This document shows positions 36,131 to 44,442 of a stretch of 64,000 bases of DNA, in pieces (the stretch's first letter is position 1; each line of letters opens with the position of its first letter). Origin of the DNA: CALMEC01 sp963706315 (lineage in GTDB: Bacteria > Actinomycetota > Thermoleophilia > Miltoncostaeales > Miltoncostaeaceae); contig CAVPMA010000019.1 in assembly GCA_963706315.1 (NCBI GenBank), positions 1 to 64,000 on the forward strand. Reading direction: 5' to 3'. Under the pieces are notes generated by a model. That model made no database searches. It was not told the DNA's origin and saw nothing but the letters and a program-made list of their open reading frames with translations. Both the position numbers and the translations under genes were made by a program.

Positions 36131-36778
36131 TCAGTACCGCTCGAGGCTGGGCTCGCCGTCGGCGACCTGCTGGGACGGCCCCCCGGCCAACGGGACGAGG
36201 TCGGCGACGGCCTGCGCGATGCGCGTCGTGGCGAGCCTCACGCGCTCGCTCTTCGCGCCGTCCGACAGGTCGGCGAAGTCGACGGGATCGCCGAACACCA
36301 CCCGCACGGGGCCGAAGCGGTGCTGGCTTCCCCAGACGGCTGCGGGGATCACGGTGACCCCGTCCTCGAGCGCCATCAACCCCGCACCGGGGAAGAACGG
36401 ACGGAGCTGCCCCGACAGGCTCCTCGTGCCCTCGGGGAACATCACCATCGCGTCGCCGCGGCTGAGGATCTCGCGTGCCCTGCGGATCGCGTCGCGGTCG
36501 ACCCCACCCCGCGCGACGGGAAATGCGCCGACCCGCTCGATCAGCCAGGCGAACGGCTTGAAGCGGAAGAGCTCCGACTTCGCCATGAAGTACAGGCGGC
36601 GCGGCTTGGCCGCCGAGCCGACGAACGGGGGATCCCACAGCGACAGGTGGTTGCAGACGATGAGCACCGGCCCGGTGCGAGGAATCCGCTCGGCGCCGGC
36701 ACGGGAGAACCGGAAGCCGAATCGAAGGATCGGGTGGAGCACCGCCCGCCCGGCGTCCCACAGGAACGGGCTCATCAT
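36131..36778 (-). CDS. 1-acyl-sn-glycerol-3-phosphate acyltransferase (PlsC family)
   Basis: A 215-residue acyltransferase that would add the second acyl chain in phosphatidate synthesis. It has the catalytic HX4D block NHLSLWDPP, RGGVDRDAIRRA and FPEGTRSLSG. A hydrophobic N-terminal segment suggests membrane association. The ATG at 36778 overlaps the cmk stop by 4 bases. The cmk-plsC-der order is conserved in many Gram-positive genomes. Confidence 0.93.
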   Translation of the reverse strand: MMSPFLWDAGRAVLHPILRFGFRFSRAGAERIPRTGPVLIVCNHLSLWDPPFVGSAAKPRRLYFMAKSELFRFKPFAWLIERVGAFPVARGGVDRDAIRRAREILSRGDAMVMFPEGTRSLSGQLRPFFPGAGLMALEDGVTVIPAAVWGSQHRFGPVRVVFGDPVDFADLSDGAKSERVRLATTRIAQAVADLVPLAGGPSQQVADGEPSLERY

Positions 36779-37434
36779 GCCGCGGTCCCCACGATCTCCA
36801 TCAGGCGGTCCACGACCGCGGGCACCGTGAGGCCGGACGTATCGACCACGACCGCGTCGGCGGGCACCACGAGCGGGCTCTCGGCCCGGGTGGAGTCGGC
36901 CCGGTCGCGTTCCACGACCTGGCGCAGCACCTCGTCCATCGCCACGTCGGCACCCGCCAGGACGAGCTCCTCGTGGCGGCGGCGAGCACGTACCTGGGGG
37001 TCGGCGGTGAGGTAGACCTTCACGTCCGCGTCCGGGCACACGACGCTGCCGATGTCGCGGCCGTCGGCGACCCATTCGCCGTTCGCGAGCACCGCACGCT
37101 GCAGCGCCACGATCTCGCGGCGCACCGCGCCGTGCGCGGCGACCTCCGAGACCACGCTCGTCACGCGCGGCTCCCGGACGGCGTCGCTCACATCGCGGCC
37201 GTCGAGCATCACCCGCTCACCGGTCGCGCCCGGCTGGAGCCCGATCCGGTGGGTGCGGGCGAGCTCGGCGAGCGCGGCGCCGTCGTCGGCGGGGACGCCC
37301 TCGTCGAGCGCCAGCAGCGACAGCGCGCGGTACATCGCCCCGGTGTTCAGGTAGCCGACGCCGAGGCGCGCGGCCAGCTGGCGCGCGACGGTGCTCTTGC
37401 CGGCACCCGCGGGGCCGTCGATCGCGACGATCAC
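36775..37434 (-). CDS. cmk: Cytidylate kinase
   Basis: Cmk phosphorylates CMP and dCMP. The 219-residue product begins VIVAIDGPAGAGKSTVARQLA, followed by YLNTGAMYRALSLLA, DGRDIGSVVCPDADVKVYLTA and RRRHEEL. GTG at 37434 overlaps the aroA stop (GTGA). Confidence 0.96.
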   Translation of the reverse strand: MIVAIDGPAGAGKSTVARQLAARLGVGYLNTGAMYRALSLLALDEGVPADDGAALAELARTHRIGLQPGATGERVMLDGRDVSDAVREPRVTSVVSEVAAHGAVRREIVALQRAVLANGEWVADGRDIGSVVCPDADVKVYLTADPQVRARRRHEELVLAGADVAMDEVLRQVVERDRADSTRAESPLVVPADAVVVDTSGLTVPAVVDRLMEIVGTAA

Positions 37435-38732
37435 CTCACCCCGCCGAGGGCGGCGAGGTCGCGTGCGAACCCCGGGTATGAGACCTTGGCCACCTCGAAT
37501 CCGCTGACGGAGACGCCCTCGTCGCTGGCGAGGCCGGCGATCGCGCCGAGCATCGCGAGGCGGTGATCGCCGACGGAGTCGACCGCTCCTCCGACCACGT
37601 GCCCGGTTCCGTGGACGCTGAAGCCGTCCTCGTGCTCGTCGGCCCGCACCCCGAGGGCGCGCAGCGCGTTGCACACCGCCGAGATTCGGTCGCTCTCCTT
37701 GACCCGGAGCTCCTTGGCCCCACGGACGACGGTAACGCCCGGGGCGAACGCGCCGAGCAGCCCCACCAGCGGGAGCTCGTCGATGAGCCCCGGGACCTCC
37801 TCGGGGGCGACCTCGGTCGCGCGGAGGCCGTCGGCGCGCCGCACGACCAGGTCGGCGCAGGGCTCGCCGGCCATCGGCTCGCCCTGCTCGACCTGGACGG
37901 TGACCCCCATACGCCCGAGCACGTCGAGGAGCCCGGTGCGGGTCGGGTTGACGTTCACGCCGACCAGCCGCACCTCCGGGTCGGCCCGAAGGGCGGCCGC
38001 GACGATGTGGAAGGCGGCCGACGAGAAGTCGCCGGGCACGGTCAGATCCGGCAGCTCGAGGGATTCCACCGGGCCGCGCACGCCGACGGCGTCGCCGTCG
38101 CGCAGGACCGCGACGCCCGCGGCGGCGAGCATCCGTTCGGTGTGGTCGCGAGACGGGTGGGGCTCCCGTACCCATGTCTCGCCGTCCGCGAACAGCCCCG
38201 CCAGCAGCAGGCAGCTCTTGACCTGTCCGCTCGCGACGGGGAGGTCGTGGACGATGCCGCGGAGCGGCCGCGGCCCGGACACCACGATCGGGGGGGTGCC
38301 GCCCGTCATGGTGTGGATGTCCGCGCCCATCGCGGCGAGCGGCCGGGCGATCCGGGTCATCGGCCGCCGGCGCAGCGACTCGTCGCCGTCGAGGACCGTC
38401 CCGTCGCAGCGCTGGCCCACGAGGATGCCCGCCAGCAGGCGGATGAGGGTGCCGGCGTTCAGGCAGTCGATGACGGCCGCCGGACGCAATCCCCGAAGGC
38501 CGACCCCGTCGAGCTCCACACGGTCACCGAGGTGCCCGCGTGCGGTGACCCCGCAGGCCTCCATGGCTCCGAGGGTGGCGCCCGTGTCTGCCGAGTCCAG
38601 CGGCCGATCGATCGCGACGGTGCGGTCGGAGATCGCGCCGAGCATCAGGGCGCGATGCGTGATCGACTTGTCGGGCGGGACGCCGATCGCGCCGCGAAGC
38701 GCGGTTGCTGGTGCCACTCGGACGGTCGTCAC
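37431..38732 (-). CDS. aroA: 3-phosphoshikimate 1-carboxyvinyltransferase (EPSP synthase)
   Basis: AroA makes EPSP in the shikimate pathway. The 433-residue product shows PPDKSITHRALMLGA, DCLNAGTLIRLL, LDGDESLRRRPM, LPVASGQVKSCLLLAG (motif with the active-site QxK), RDHTERML, and KESDRISAV. The sequence LNAGTLIRLL differs from the common LGNSGTTMRLL, so this is closer to the class seen in Gram-positives. The GTG at 38732 starts 11 bases after the preceding gene. Other aromatic genes lie at 43-49 kb. Confidence 0.95.
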   Translation of the reverse strand: MTTVRVAPATALRGAIGVPPDKSITHRALMLGAISDRTVAIDRPLDSADTGATLGAMEACGVTARGHLGDRVELDGVGLRGLRPAAVIDCLNAGTLIRLLAGILVGQRCDGTVLDGDESLRRRPMTRIARPLAAMGADIHTMTGGTPPIVVSGPRPLRGIVHDLPVASGQVKSCLLLAGLFADGETWVREPHPSRDHTERMLAAAGVAVLRDGDAVGVRGPVESLELPDLTVPGDFSSAAFHIVAAALRADPEVRLVGVNVNPTRTGLLDVLGRMGVTVQVEQGEPMAGEPCADLVVRRADGLRATEVAPEEVPGLIDELPLVGLLGAFAPGVTVVRGAKELRVKESDRISAVCNALRALGVRADEHEDGFSVHGTGHVVGGAVDSVGDHRLAMLGAIAGLASDEGVSVSGFEVAKVSYPGFARDLAALGGVR

Positions 38733-38743
38733 GGCGCGACAGG

Positions 38744-39655
38744 CTACAGGGAGGCCGCAACGCGAAGCGCCGTCTGCAACGGCTCGTCGAATCCGACGAC
38801 CTGCACCCCGAACGCCCGGTCGTCGGCCTCCCAGACGAGCGTCGCGAAGCGTCCGCGCGTCATGGCGAGTCCCCGTGACGACCCGATCGTGACCGGCTCG
38901 GTGCGACCTCCCGGCGTGTCCGGGTTCGGCAGCGGGCCGGGCGTCTGACGCACCAACACGCGCCTCGGCTCCCTTCCCCATGCCACCGCGACCGCCGGGG
39001 GCCCCGCCGGGTATGCGACGTCCGGCTCGAGGTGAAAGGGCCCGCGCTCGAGGCCCTCGGGCAGCCACGCCGGGAGCCGCGGCCGGAACCCGGCCTCGAA
39101 CGCGGCGTCCTCCAGGTCGTCGGTCCAGCGCCCGGCGCCGAACCCGGCGGCCATGCCGTGACGGGCGCCAAGCCGTCCCGCCAGGCGCCCGGATGACAGG
39201 TGCAGCACGCCGATGCCCGCGGCGTCGAGCCGGCCGAGCGGCTCGCCACCGGCGTCGAGCGCGTCGACCATGACCACGGCCAGGTCGCGCGGGAGCCGCA
39301 CCAGGGCGACATGCTCCGGACCGATTGCGGCAGGGGGCGGCTGCTCCGGGTCCGCGACGGTCACCTGTACGCCGGCGACGCCAGGCGCCACCCTGATCGC
39401 GAGCACCCGGTCGTCGACGCCTGCCTGCTCCACCCCGACGTCGGTGGCCACCAACGGCCGCAGGCGGCTGGGGCGGGCCGGCGGGCATGCGATCCGCGCC
39501 ACGATGGCTCCCGCACGCCAGTCGATCCACGCCAGGCGGGTGCAGGGCGGGTCCCCCGCGATGGACGCAGCGACGGTCACCGCCCCTTCCGGCGCTGTCA
39601 ACAGCGCCGCCACCGGGTGGCGCAGGAGTCGCTCGGCCCCGGCGAGGTCGGCCAT
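38744..39655 (-). CDS. DUF4367-like protein of unknown function
   Basis: A 303-residue soluble protein from ATG 39655. The C-terminal third (LPAWLPEGLERGPFHLEP, AVAWGREPRRVLVRQTPG, ATLVWEADDRAFGVQVVGF, LQTALRVAASL) follows the pattern of DUF4367 domains, which often sit on anti-sigma-like or lipoproteins; here there is no membrane segment or lipobox. The N-terminal half is not recognised. TACCGT lies six bases before the ATG, indicating a leaderless transcript. aroA follows by 11 bases and is probably co-transcribed. Confidence 0.6.
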   Translation of the reverse strand: MADLAGAERLLRHPVAALLTAPEGAVTVAASIAGDPPCTRLAWIDWRAGAIVARIACPPARPSRLRPLVATDVGVEQAGVDDRVLAIRVAPGVAGVQVTVADPEQPPPAAIGPEHVALVRLPRDLAVVMVDALDAGGEPLGRLDAAGIGVLHLSSGRLAGRLGARHGMAAGFGAGRWTDDLEDAAFEAGFRPRLPAWLPEGLERGPFHLEPDVAYPAGPPAVAVAWGREPRRVLVRQTPGPLPNPDTPGGRTEPVTIGSSRGLAMTRGRFATLVWEADDRAFGVQVVGFDEPLQTALRVAASL

Positions 39656-39661
39656 GCGCAC

Positions 39662-39667
39662 ACGGTA
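39662..39667 (-). promoter_or_regulatory. -10 element TACCGT, leaderless-type
   Basis: TACCGT on the minus strand, then six bases, then the ATG at 39655. The divergent gene at 39691 has GAGAAT six bases before its ATG, so two start-proximal promoters lie back to back in 35 bases. Confidence 0.5.
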
Positions 39668-39690
39668 CGCGCTCCTGCGAGAATGCGCCA

Positions 39691-40275
39691 ATGAGCGACA
39701 CCTCCCCGGCCGCCGGCGGCACGCCCGCGCCCTCGAGCGCGGGCGGCCGTGAGGTCAACTGGGGGCGCCGGCTCGTGATCGGGGGGATCCTGCTGCTGGT
39801 GGCGGTGGCGCTGTTCTTCATCGGCGCCGCGTACCTGCCCAGGTGGTGGTCCCACCGGATCGGCGACCAGGTCGGCGGCAGCACCGCCTCCGGAATCGGA
39901 CTCGGGCTCTTCTACGGGTCGGTGTTCACGTTCATCCCGCTCCTTGCCCTCTGGTTCGCGTTCCGCAAGCGCCGCCCGTGGAAGGTCTGGCTTCTGATGC
40001 TCGCGGGCGTGATCGTGCTCGCCGCCCCGAACCTGCTGACGCTGGGCATCGTCCTCGGCACCGGCAACGCCGCGCACGCCGGGGAGCGGACGCTTGACGT
40101 CGAGGGCCCCTACTTCCGTGCGAGCAGCTTGATCGGCGCGATCGGCGCGGCAGTCGTGTTCGCGGTGCTGCTCTATATCGTCTACACGCGGCGACGGGGC
40201 AAGCGCACCGAGGCGCGCCTTCGCGAGGAGCTCAAGACCCGGGACGCCGCGACAGCGCCGCGGGACGAGGAGTGA
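39691..40275 (+). CDS. Multi-pass membrane protein (permease-like)
   Basis: A 194-residue membrane protein with about four hydrophobic spans (roughly residues 28-50, 70-90, 98-120 and 148-168), a polar Ser/Pro/Gly-rich N-terminus and a basic, charged C-terminal tail (RRRGKRTEARLREELK). No signature of transport function is seen; similar actinobacterial proteins are labelled permease without evidence. GAGAAT six bases before the ATG suggests a leaderless start. The stop overlaps the next gene by 4 bases. Confidence 0.75.
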   Translation: MSDTSPAAGGTPAPSSAGGREVNWGRRLVIGGILLLVAVALFFIGAAYLPRWWSHRIGDQVGGSTASGIGLGLFYGSVFTFIPLLALWFAFRKRRPWKVWLLMLAGVIVLAAPNLLTLGIVLGTGNAAHAGERTLDVEGPYFRASSLIGAIGAAVVFAVLLYIVYTRRRGKRTEARLREELKTRDAATAPRDEE

Positions 40276-41111
40276 CGGCCCCCGCGTCTGCGCCGGAGCC
40301 GATACGGGTCGACCGGGGCGCGCTCACCCTCGAGGGCTCGGACTCAGGAGACGGGCCCCTCCTTCTGGCACTCCACGGACTCACCGCGACGCGGCGGTAC
40401 GTGTTCCACGGCTCACGGACGCTGGAGCGCTCCGGCTACCGCGTCATCGCCTACGACGCCCGCGGTCACGGCGAATCCGATCCGGCGCCCGACCCGGGCG
40501 ACTACCGGTATGCCGACTACGCCGACGACGTCGTTGCCGTGCTCGACGCGGCGGGCACCGATCGCGCGGTGCTCGTGGGCCATTCGATGGGAACCGCGAC
40601 CGCGGTGCGCGTCGCCCTGCTCCACCCCGATCGGGTCGCGGCGCTGGTGCTCGGCGCCCCGGCGCACCTCGGACGGCCTTCACACAATCTCGCGCGGTGG
40701 GACGCGCTCGCCCACGGCCTCGAAGTGGGTGGACCGGCGGGGATGCTCGCCGCCCTAGAGCCGCTCACGGTGCCCGACGAGTGGGCCGACTCGCTCCGCA
40801 CCGTGATCCTCCAGCGCCTGTCGCGCCATCGCCACCCGCAGGCGGTGGCGGATGCGTTGCGCGCGACGCCCCGCTCCGCCGCGTTCGACGGGCTCGGTGC
40901 GCTCGGCGGAGTCGCCGCCCCAACCCTGGTCGTCGGCAGCCGCGACGAGATCGACCCGGACCATCCCCTCGCGGTCGCCCAGGAGTACGCCCGGCGGATC
41001 CCGGGTGCCGAGCTCCTGGTGGAGGAACCGGGCGACGCTCCCCTCACGTGGCGCGGTGGGGCCCTCTCGCGGTGCGTCCTGGATTTCCTCGACGCACACG
41101 GCATCGGCTGA
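40272..41111 (+). CDS. Alpha/beta-fold hydrolase
   Basis: A 279-residue alpha/beta hydrolase with LLLALHGLTATRRY (oxyanion region), AYDARGHGESD, the nucleophile elbow VGHSMGTAT and an acidic residue candidate in GSRDEIDPDHP. The usual C-terminal catalytic His (GH motif) is not found: the matching stretch is VEEPGDAPLTWRGG. Either the enzyme has lost activity or this subfamily uses another residue. Translationally coupled to the membrane protein upstream (4-base overlap). Substrate unknown. Confidence 0.85.
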   Translation: MTAPASAPEPIRVDRGALTLEGSDSGDGPLLLALHGLTATRRYVFHGSRTLERSGYRVIAYDARGHGESDPAPDPGDYRYADYADDVVAVLDAAGTDRAVLVGHSMGTATAVRVALLHPDRVAALVLGAPAHLGRPSHNLARWDALAHGLEVGGPAGMLAALEPLTVPDEWADSLRTVILQRLSRHRHPQAVADALRATPRSAAFDGLGALGGVAAPTLVVGSRDEIDPDHPLAVAQEYARRIPGAELLVEEPGDAPLTWRGGALSRCVLDFLDAHGIG

Positions 41112-41136
41112 CCTGGCGCGAGACCGCGATTGCGGC

Positions 41137-41142
41137 TACCGT
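41137..41142 (+). promoter_or_regulatory. Putative -10 box of a short leader transcript
   Basis: TACCGT in the gap after the hydrolase gene. A start of transcription about seven bases downstream would place the strong Shine-Dalgarno at 41156-41164 close to the 5' end. Confidence 0.4.
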
Positions 41143-41171
41143 TTCGCTACCACGGAAAGGAGGTGGTCCGA

Positions 41172-41204
41172 TTGCTAGAACCATGTGGAGGTGGCAGTAG
41201 CTAG
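41172..41204 (+). CDS. 10-codon micro-ORF with extreme Shine-Dalgarno
   Basis: TTG CTA GAA CCA TGT ... TAG encodes MLEPCGGGSS. It is preceded seven bases upstream by AAAGGAGGTGGTCC, which pairs with nearly the whole 3' end of 16S rRNA. A strong hairpin with a T-containing tail follows at 41282-41321. The arrangement looks like a leader peptide or a tiny independent gene; the peptide has one Cys and ends in Gly/Ser. No homologue is known to me. Confidence 0.4.
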   Translation: MLEPCGGGSS

Positions 41205-41281
41205 GGGCGCGCCTACCACGCGCAGCCGCAGCGATGGAGGCAGGGCACGCGCCCGTTAGCCAAACCTCTGCTGCCACCGGG

Positions 41282-41321
41282 GGCCCGGACACGCCGACAG
41301 GCGGTCCGGGCCTTCGTCGTT
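41282..41321 (+). terminator. Hairpin terminator after the micro-ORF
   Basis: Stem GGCCCGGAC pairing GTCCGGGCC with an inner CGCC/GGCG stem and GACA loop, followed by TTCGTCGTT. It would end a transcript of about 170 bases starting near 41150. Confidence 0.5.
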
Positions 41322-41741
41322 CCGGGAGGCGGTGTGGCCGTGACCGGCGAGGTCTTCCGGCGTCGCCGGCGGGCCGAGCGCCGGGACCCCCGGGGAGCGT
41401 CGCAGCTCGAACTTCGCTCCGAGCGAATCCACGAAGATTTCTCATTGTCGCTCGATGCGAGAATCAAGGTTGTGGCATTCCTTGCGAAGCGCATCGGCGG
41501 GTGCGAGTGTTCCGCGCGTCGGACGGAGTTGGAGTCGACTTCTCCCTCGGGAGGCGACGGTTTTGACACCCGCCCCAGACGGAGTGGCTTTCGGGTCACG
41601 AGGAATGGGAACGGTCCGTTCGACAAGGACCAGGGGCTCCTGCAAGGGAGCCCCTGGCTCGTTAACGGCCGCGGCGCCGAGGCCCTGGGGTCGAGGTCGT
41701 TTCACCCCACGGCCGGTCGCCGCCCCGGTAGCCTCAGCTCG
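41322..41741. other. Intergenic stretch without a supported gene
   Basis: No coding signal is supported here, although the frame of the following gene is open. It is comparatively AT-rich near 41430-41490. It holds a second strong hairpin at 41630-41657 (CCAGGGGCTCC pairing GGAGCCCCTGG) and a TAGCCT box at 41729-41734. Confidence 0.5.
41630..41657. terminator. 11-base-pair hairpin
   Basis: Perfect stem CCAGGGGCTCC/GGAGCCCCTGG with a 6-base loop, followed by CTCGTTAACG. It may be a terminator or an RNA structure upstream of the FG-GAP gene. Confidence 0.5.
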
Positions 41742-43319
41742 ACGAGCGCGCTGCTGACAAAGATCCGACGTTCCCGCGGACGCGCGCTCTGCACCCTCGG
41801 GGTCGTGGTCGCGGGGATCGCGACGTCGAATGCCGCGGGGGCGATCGAGTTCGCGCCGCGGCTGACGGTCCGAACGGAGCCCCAGCCGACGGCGGTGCTC
41901 GTTCTCGACGTGACCGGTGATCACGTACCGGACATCGTGACCGCATCGAGCTCGTCGTCGCAGCTTGTCGTGCACGCCGGGCTCGGTGGCGGTCGGTTCG
42001 CCACCGGGACCGGCATCGTGATCAGCGATACGGCGCTCGCGGTGGCGGCCGGCGATTTCAATGAGGACGGCAAGGTCGACCTCGCGACCGCGAACCGGGA
42101 TCGCACGGTGAGCGTGCTGACGCTCGACGGCGTCGGGCGGGTGGCCGCGTCGACCACGCTCCTCGTCGGGGGCGGGCCGACCGACATCACGGCCGGCGAC
42201 GTCAACGGCGACGGGCATCTCGACCTCGTCGTGGTCAACGGCGAGTCGCGGAACGCGTCGGTGCTGCTCGGTCACGGTCCAGCGGGCTTCGACCGCGGCC
42301 GCTTCACCAACATCGGCGACTTTCCCGTCGACGCGCTCCTGGCCGACGTCACCGAGGACGGGCGACCGGACATCGTCGCGGCCGTCCAGACGCCGCCTGG
42401 CGTGTCGATCGTCGCGGGAGCCGGCGACGGCACGTTCGCCCGGCCGGTCCGGCTGCCCGCGGGGCAATCGCCGACGGCGGTGGCGGTCGCGGACCTCAAC
42501 CGTGACGGCCACCTGGACATCCTTGCGGCGAACCAGCTGTCGTACGAGGTGACCATCCAGCTGGGCGTCGGCGGAGGCCGCTTCGTCACGGGGCGCCCAT
42601 CCCTGACGAGCAGCCTGCCGTCGGACCTCGCCGTCGGCGACTGGACCGGCGATGGCCTGCTCGACGTCGCGACCTCGAACGGCGGGTCGGACGACGTTTC
42701 GGTGCTGGCCGGCGACGGCCGCGGCCACCTCGGCCCGGCTCGCCAATTCCAGGTCGGCAAGACTCCCGGGGCGATCGTGTCGGCGGACGCCACCGGTGAC
42801 GGGCGGCCGGACCTCGTGACGGCCAACGGAGGCGGCGAGACACTGACGATCCTGTCCCCCCGGCCGCTGGTCGGACGTGGCACCGCGAAGCTGCGTGTGC
42901 GCTGCCCGCCGCAACGGCGCTTCGCCGTGTCGGAGATCGAGACGCGGTGCGTCACGCTCACGATGAGCCAGGCGCAGGTCACGGAGATCCTCGGCCGGCC
43001 GAAGCGCGCGCGGCGTCTGGCCGGGGGCGCCGCGGTGCGCTGGCACTTCCGCGACCTGCTCGTGACGTTCGACCGCAGGAACAACTTCGTGACCTCGCTG
43101 CGAACGCTGCAGCGCGGCGCCCGGACCGCCGAGGGCGTCGCCGTGGGCGAGTTCGTGGGCGACCTCTCGCGGCGGCTCGACCAGGACGCCGCGATCTGCA
43201 CCACCAACGCCGCGATCCAGACCTGCACGGTCGCCGCCTTCTTCACCGCCATCGAGTACCACGTCGTGAACGGCCGCGTCACGTGGATCGAGCTGAGCCT
43301 GGTCCCCGGGCTGTTCTAG
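41742..43319 (+). CDS. Secreted FG-GAP/VCBS repeat protein
   Basis: About 525 residues: a basic start (KIRRSRGRALC), hydrophobic run and AAGA-type cleavage region, then at least six FG-GAP/VCBS repeats (for example DVTGDHVPDIVTASS, DFNEDGKVDLATAN, DVNGDGHLDLVVVN, DLNRDGHLDILAAN, DATGDGRPDLVTANG) forming a predicted beta propeller with calcium-binding DxNxDG loops. The C-terminal 150 residues, with cysteines at CPPQRR, ETRC, CTTN and QTC, form a separate domain. No ATG, GTG or TTG lies just before the signal peptide. An ACG at 41742 sits exactly seven bases after TAGCCT, where leaderless genes here begin. The frame is open back to 41334, which would add a long atypical N-terminus. Confidence 0.75.
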   Translation, partial: TSALLTKIRRSRGRALCTLGVVVAGIATSNAAGAIEFAPRLTVRTEPQPTAVLVLDVTGDHVPDIVTASSSSSQLVVHAGLGGGRFATGTGIVISDTALAVAAGDFNEDGKVDLATANRDRTVSVLTLDGVGRVAASTTLLVGGGPTDITAGDVNGDGHLDLVVVNGESRNASVLLGHGPAGFDRGRFTNIGDFPVDALLADVTEDGRPDIVAAVQTPPGVSIVAGAGDGTFARPVRLPAGQSPTAVAVADLNRDGHLDILAANQLSYEVTIQLGVGGGRFVTGRPSLTSSLPSDLAVGDWTGDGLLDVATSNGGSDDVSVLAGDGRGHLGPARQFQVGKTPGAIVSADATGDGRPDLVTANGGGETLTILSPRPLVGRGTAKLRVRCPPQRRFAVSEIETRCVTLTMSQAQVTEILGRPKRARRLAGGAAVRWHFRDLLVTFDRRNNFVTSLRTLQRGARTAEGVAVGEFVGDLSRRLDQDAAICTTNAAIQTCTVAAFFTAIEYHVVNGRVTWIELSLVPGLF

Positions 43320-44429
43320 CCGTCGGCGGCGGCGTCGCACCGACTCGATGCGCACGGCGTACCGACGCTCGGTGAGCAGGTCGGCGGCGCGATCCGCGAT
43401 CTCACGTCCCGTCACCACGAGGCTGAGCTCACCGGCCTCTTCCCCGGCTCCGCTTCGAAGCGACAGATCCTCGATGTTGATGTGCGCGTGCCCGAGGACC
43501 GTGGCGACATCCGAGATGACCCCGGGCCTGTTCGGCATCGCCACGACGATCCGCCACGGCTCGTGCATCACCTCCGGCTCGGCCTCGCGCAGCCGCGCGC
43601 GCCCGGCGGCAGCTCCCTCCATGAACGCCTGCAGCCACTCATGATCGCCCGACTCCAGCGCCTGCACGACCTCTCCCAGCCGCTCCGCGTGGTCCTGGAT
43701 CGCGCCGATCACCGCCGCCCGGTTCGCCAGGAGGATGTCGGCCCACAGCGGAGGATTCGCCCCCGCCACCCTCGTCAGATCCACGAACGACGGCCCCGAG
43801 CTGCGGAGGGCCTCCCGGCCCTGCGGCGCCGTCGCCGCCGCCTGGTGGATGAGCGCCGAGGCGATGACATGCGGCAGGTGCGAGACGAGCGCCATCAGGC
43901 GGTCGTGCACGTCGGCCTCGATCGCGGACGGCCGTGCGCCGATGGCCGCGACGATCGCGTGGAGACGCTCGTAGAGCTCGGGGCGGGCTTCCGGCGCCGG
44001 GGTGAGGAAGTAGGTGGCCCCCGCGAACAGGTCGCCGCGTGCGTGGCCCACCCCGCCGCGCTCGGAGCCGCAGATCGGATGCCCGCCGATGAATCGCTCA
44101 CGCTCGCCGGCGTCGAGCGCGCCCAGCACCGACACCTTGGACGATCCGACGTCGCTCACGACGCAATCGTCGCCGGCGCTGGAGAGCACCTGACGCGCGA
44201 GGTCGGCGATCTGGCCGACCGGAGCCGCCACGAACACCGCACCGGCATCGACCACGGCATCGCGGATCGTCGCGGCGCGCCGGGTGATCGCGCCGCGTTC
44301 CAGCCCGGCGGCGACCGCCTGCGGGTCGGGATCGAACCCTCGCACCTCCCCCACCCCGGCCCGCGCGCGCAGCGCGAGCCCGAGTGAGCCACCGATCAGC
44401 CCGACGCCGATGATCGCGACCGGGCCCAC
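43316..44429 (-). CDS. tyrA: Prephenate dehydrogenase with ACT domain, apparent +1 frameshift at the end
   Basis: TyrA oxidatively decarboxylates prephenate toward tyrosine. About 370 residues: VAIIGVGLIGGSLG (NAD site), FVAAPVGQIADLA, SDVGSSKVSV, GHPICGSERGGV, LVSHLPHVIASAL, then a C-terminal ACT domain (IVVAMPNRPGVISDVATVLGHAHINIEDLSL) for feedback control. In the main frame no stop follows and the reading continues antisense through the FG-GAP gene to 41442. One frame over, after VRIESV, it reads DAAADG and stops with TAG at 43316-43318, sharing a CTAG palindrome with the FG-GAP stop. The span is one base more than a multiple of three. Downstream of aroF by 13 bases. Confidence 0.88.
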
Positions 44430-44442
44430 CGGGTGCGGTGCG

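Noticed and set aside
41150..41330. T-box or SRP RNA at the leader element
   Set aside because: The GGAGGTGGCAG stretch only loosely resembles a T-box antiterminator; no specifier loop, no downstream synthetase, and no SRP Alu or tetraloop core.
41442..43315. Extension of tyrA as a 995-residue protein antisense to the FG-GAP gene
   Set aside because: The added part has no domain and mirrors the FG-GAP repeats; a one-base shift gives a normal TyrA length.
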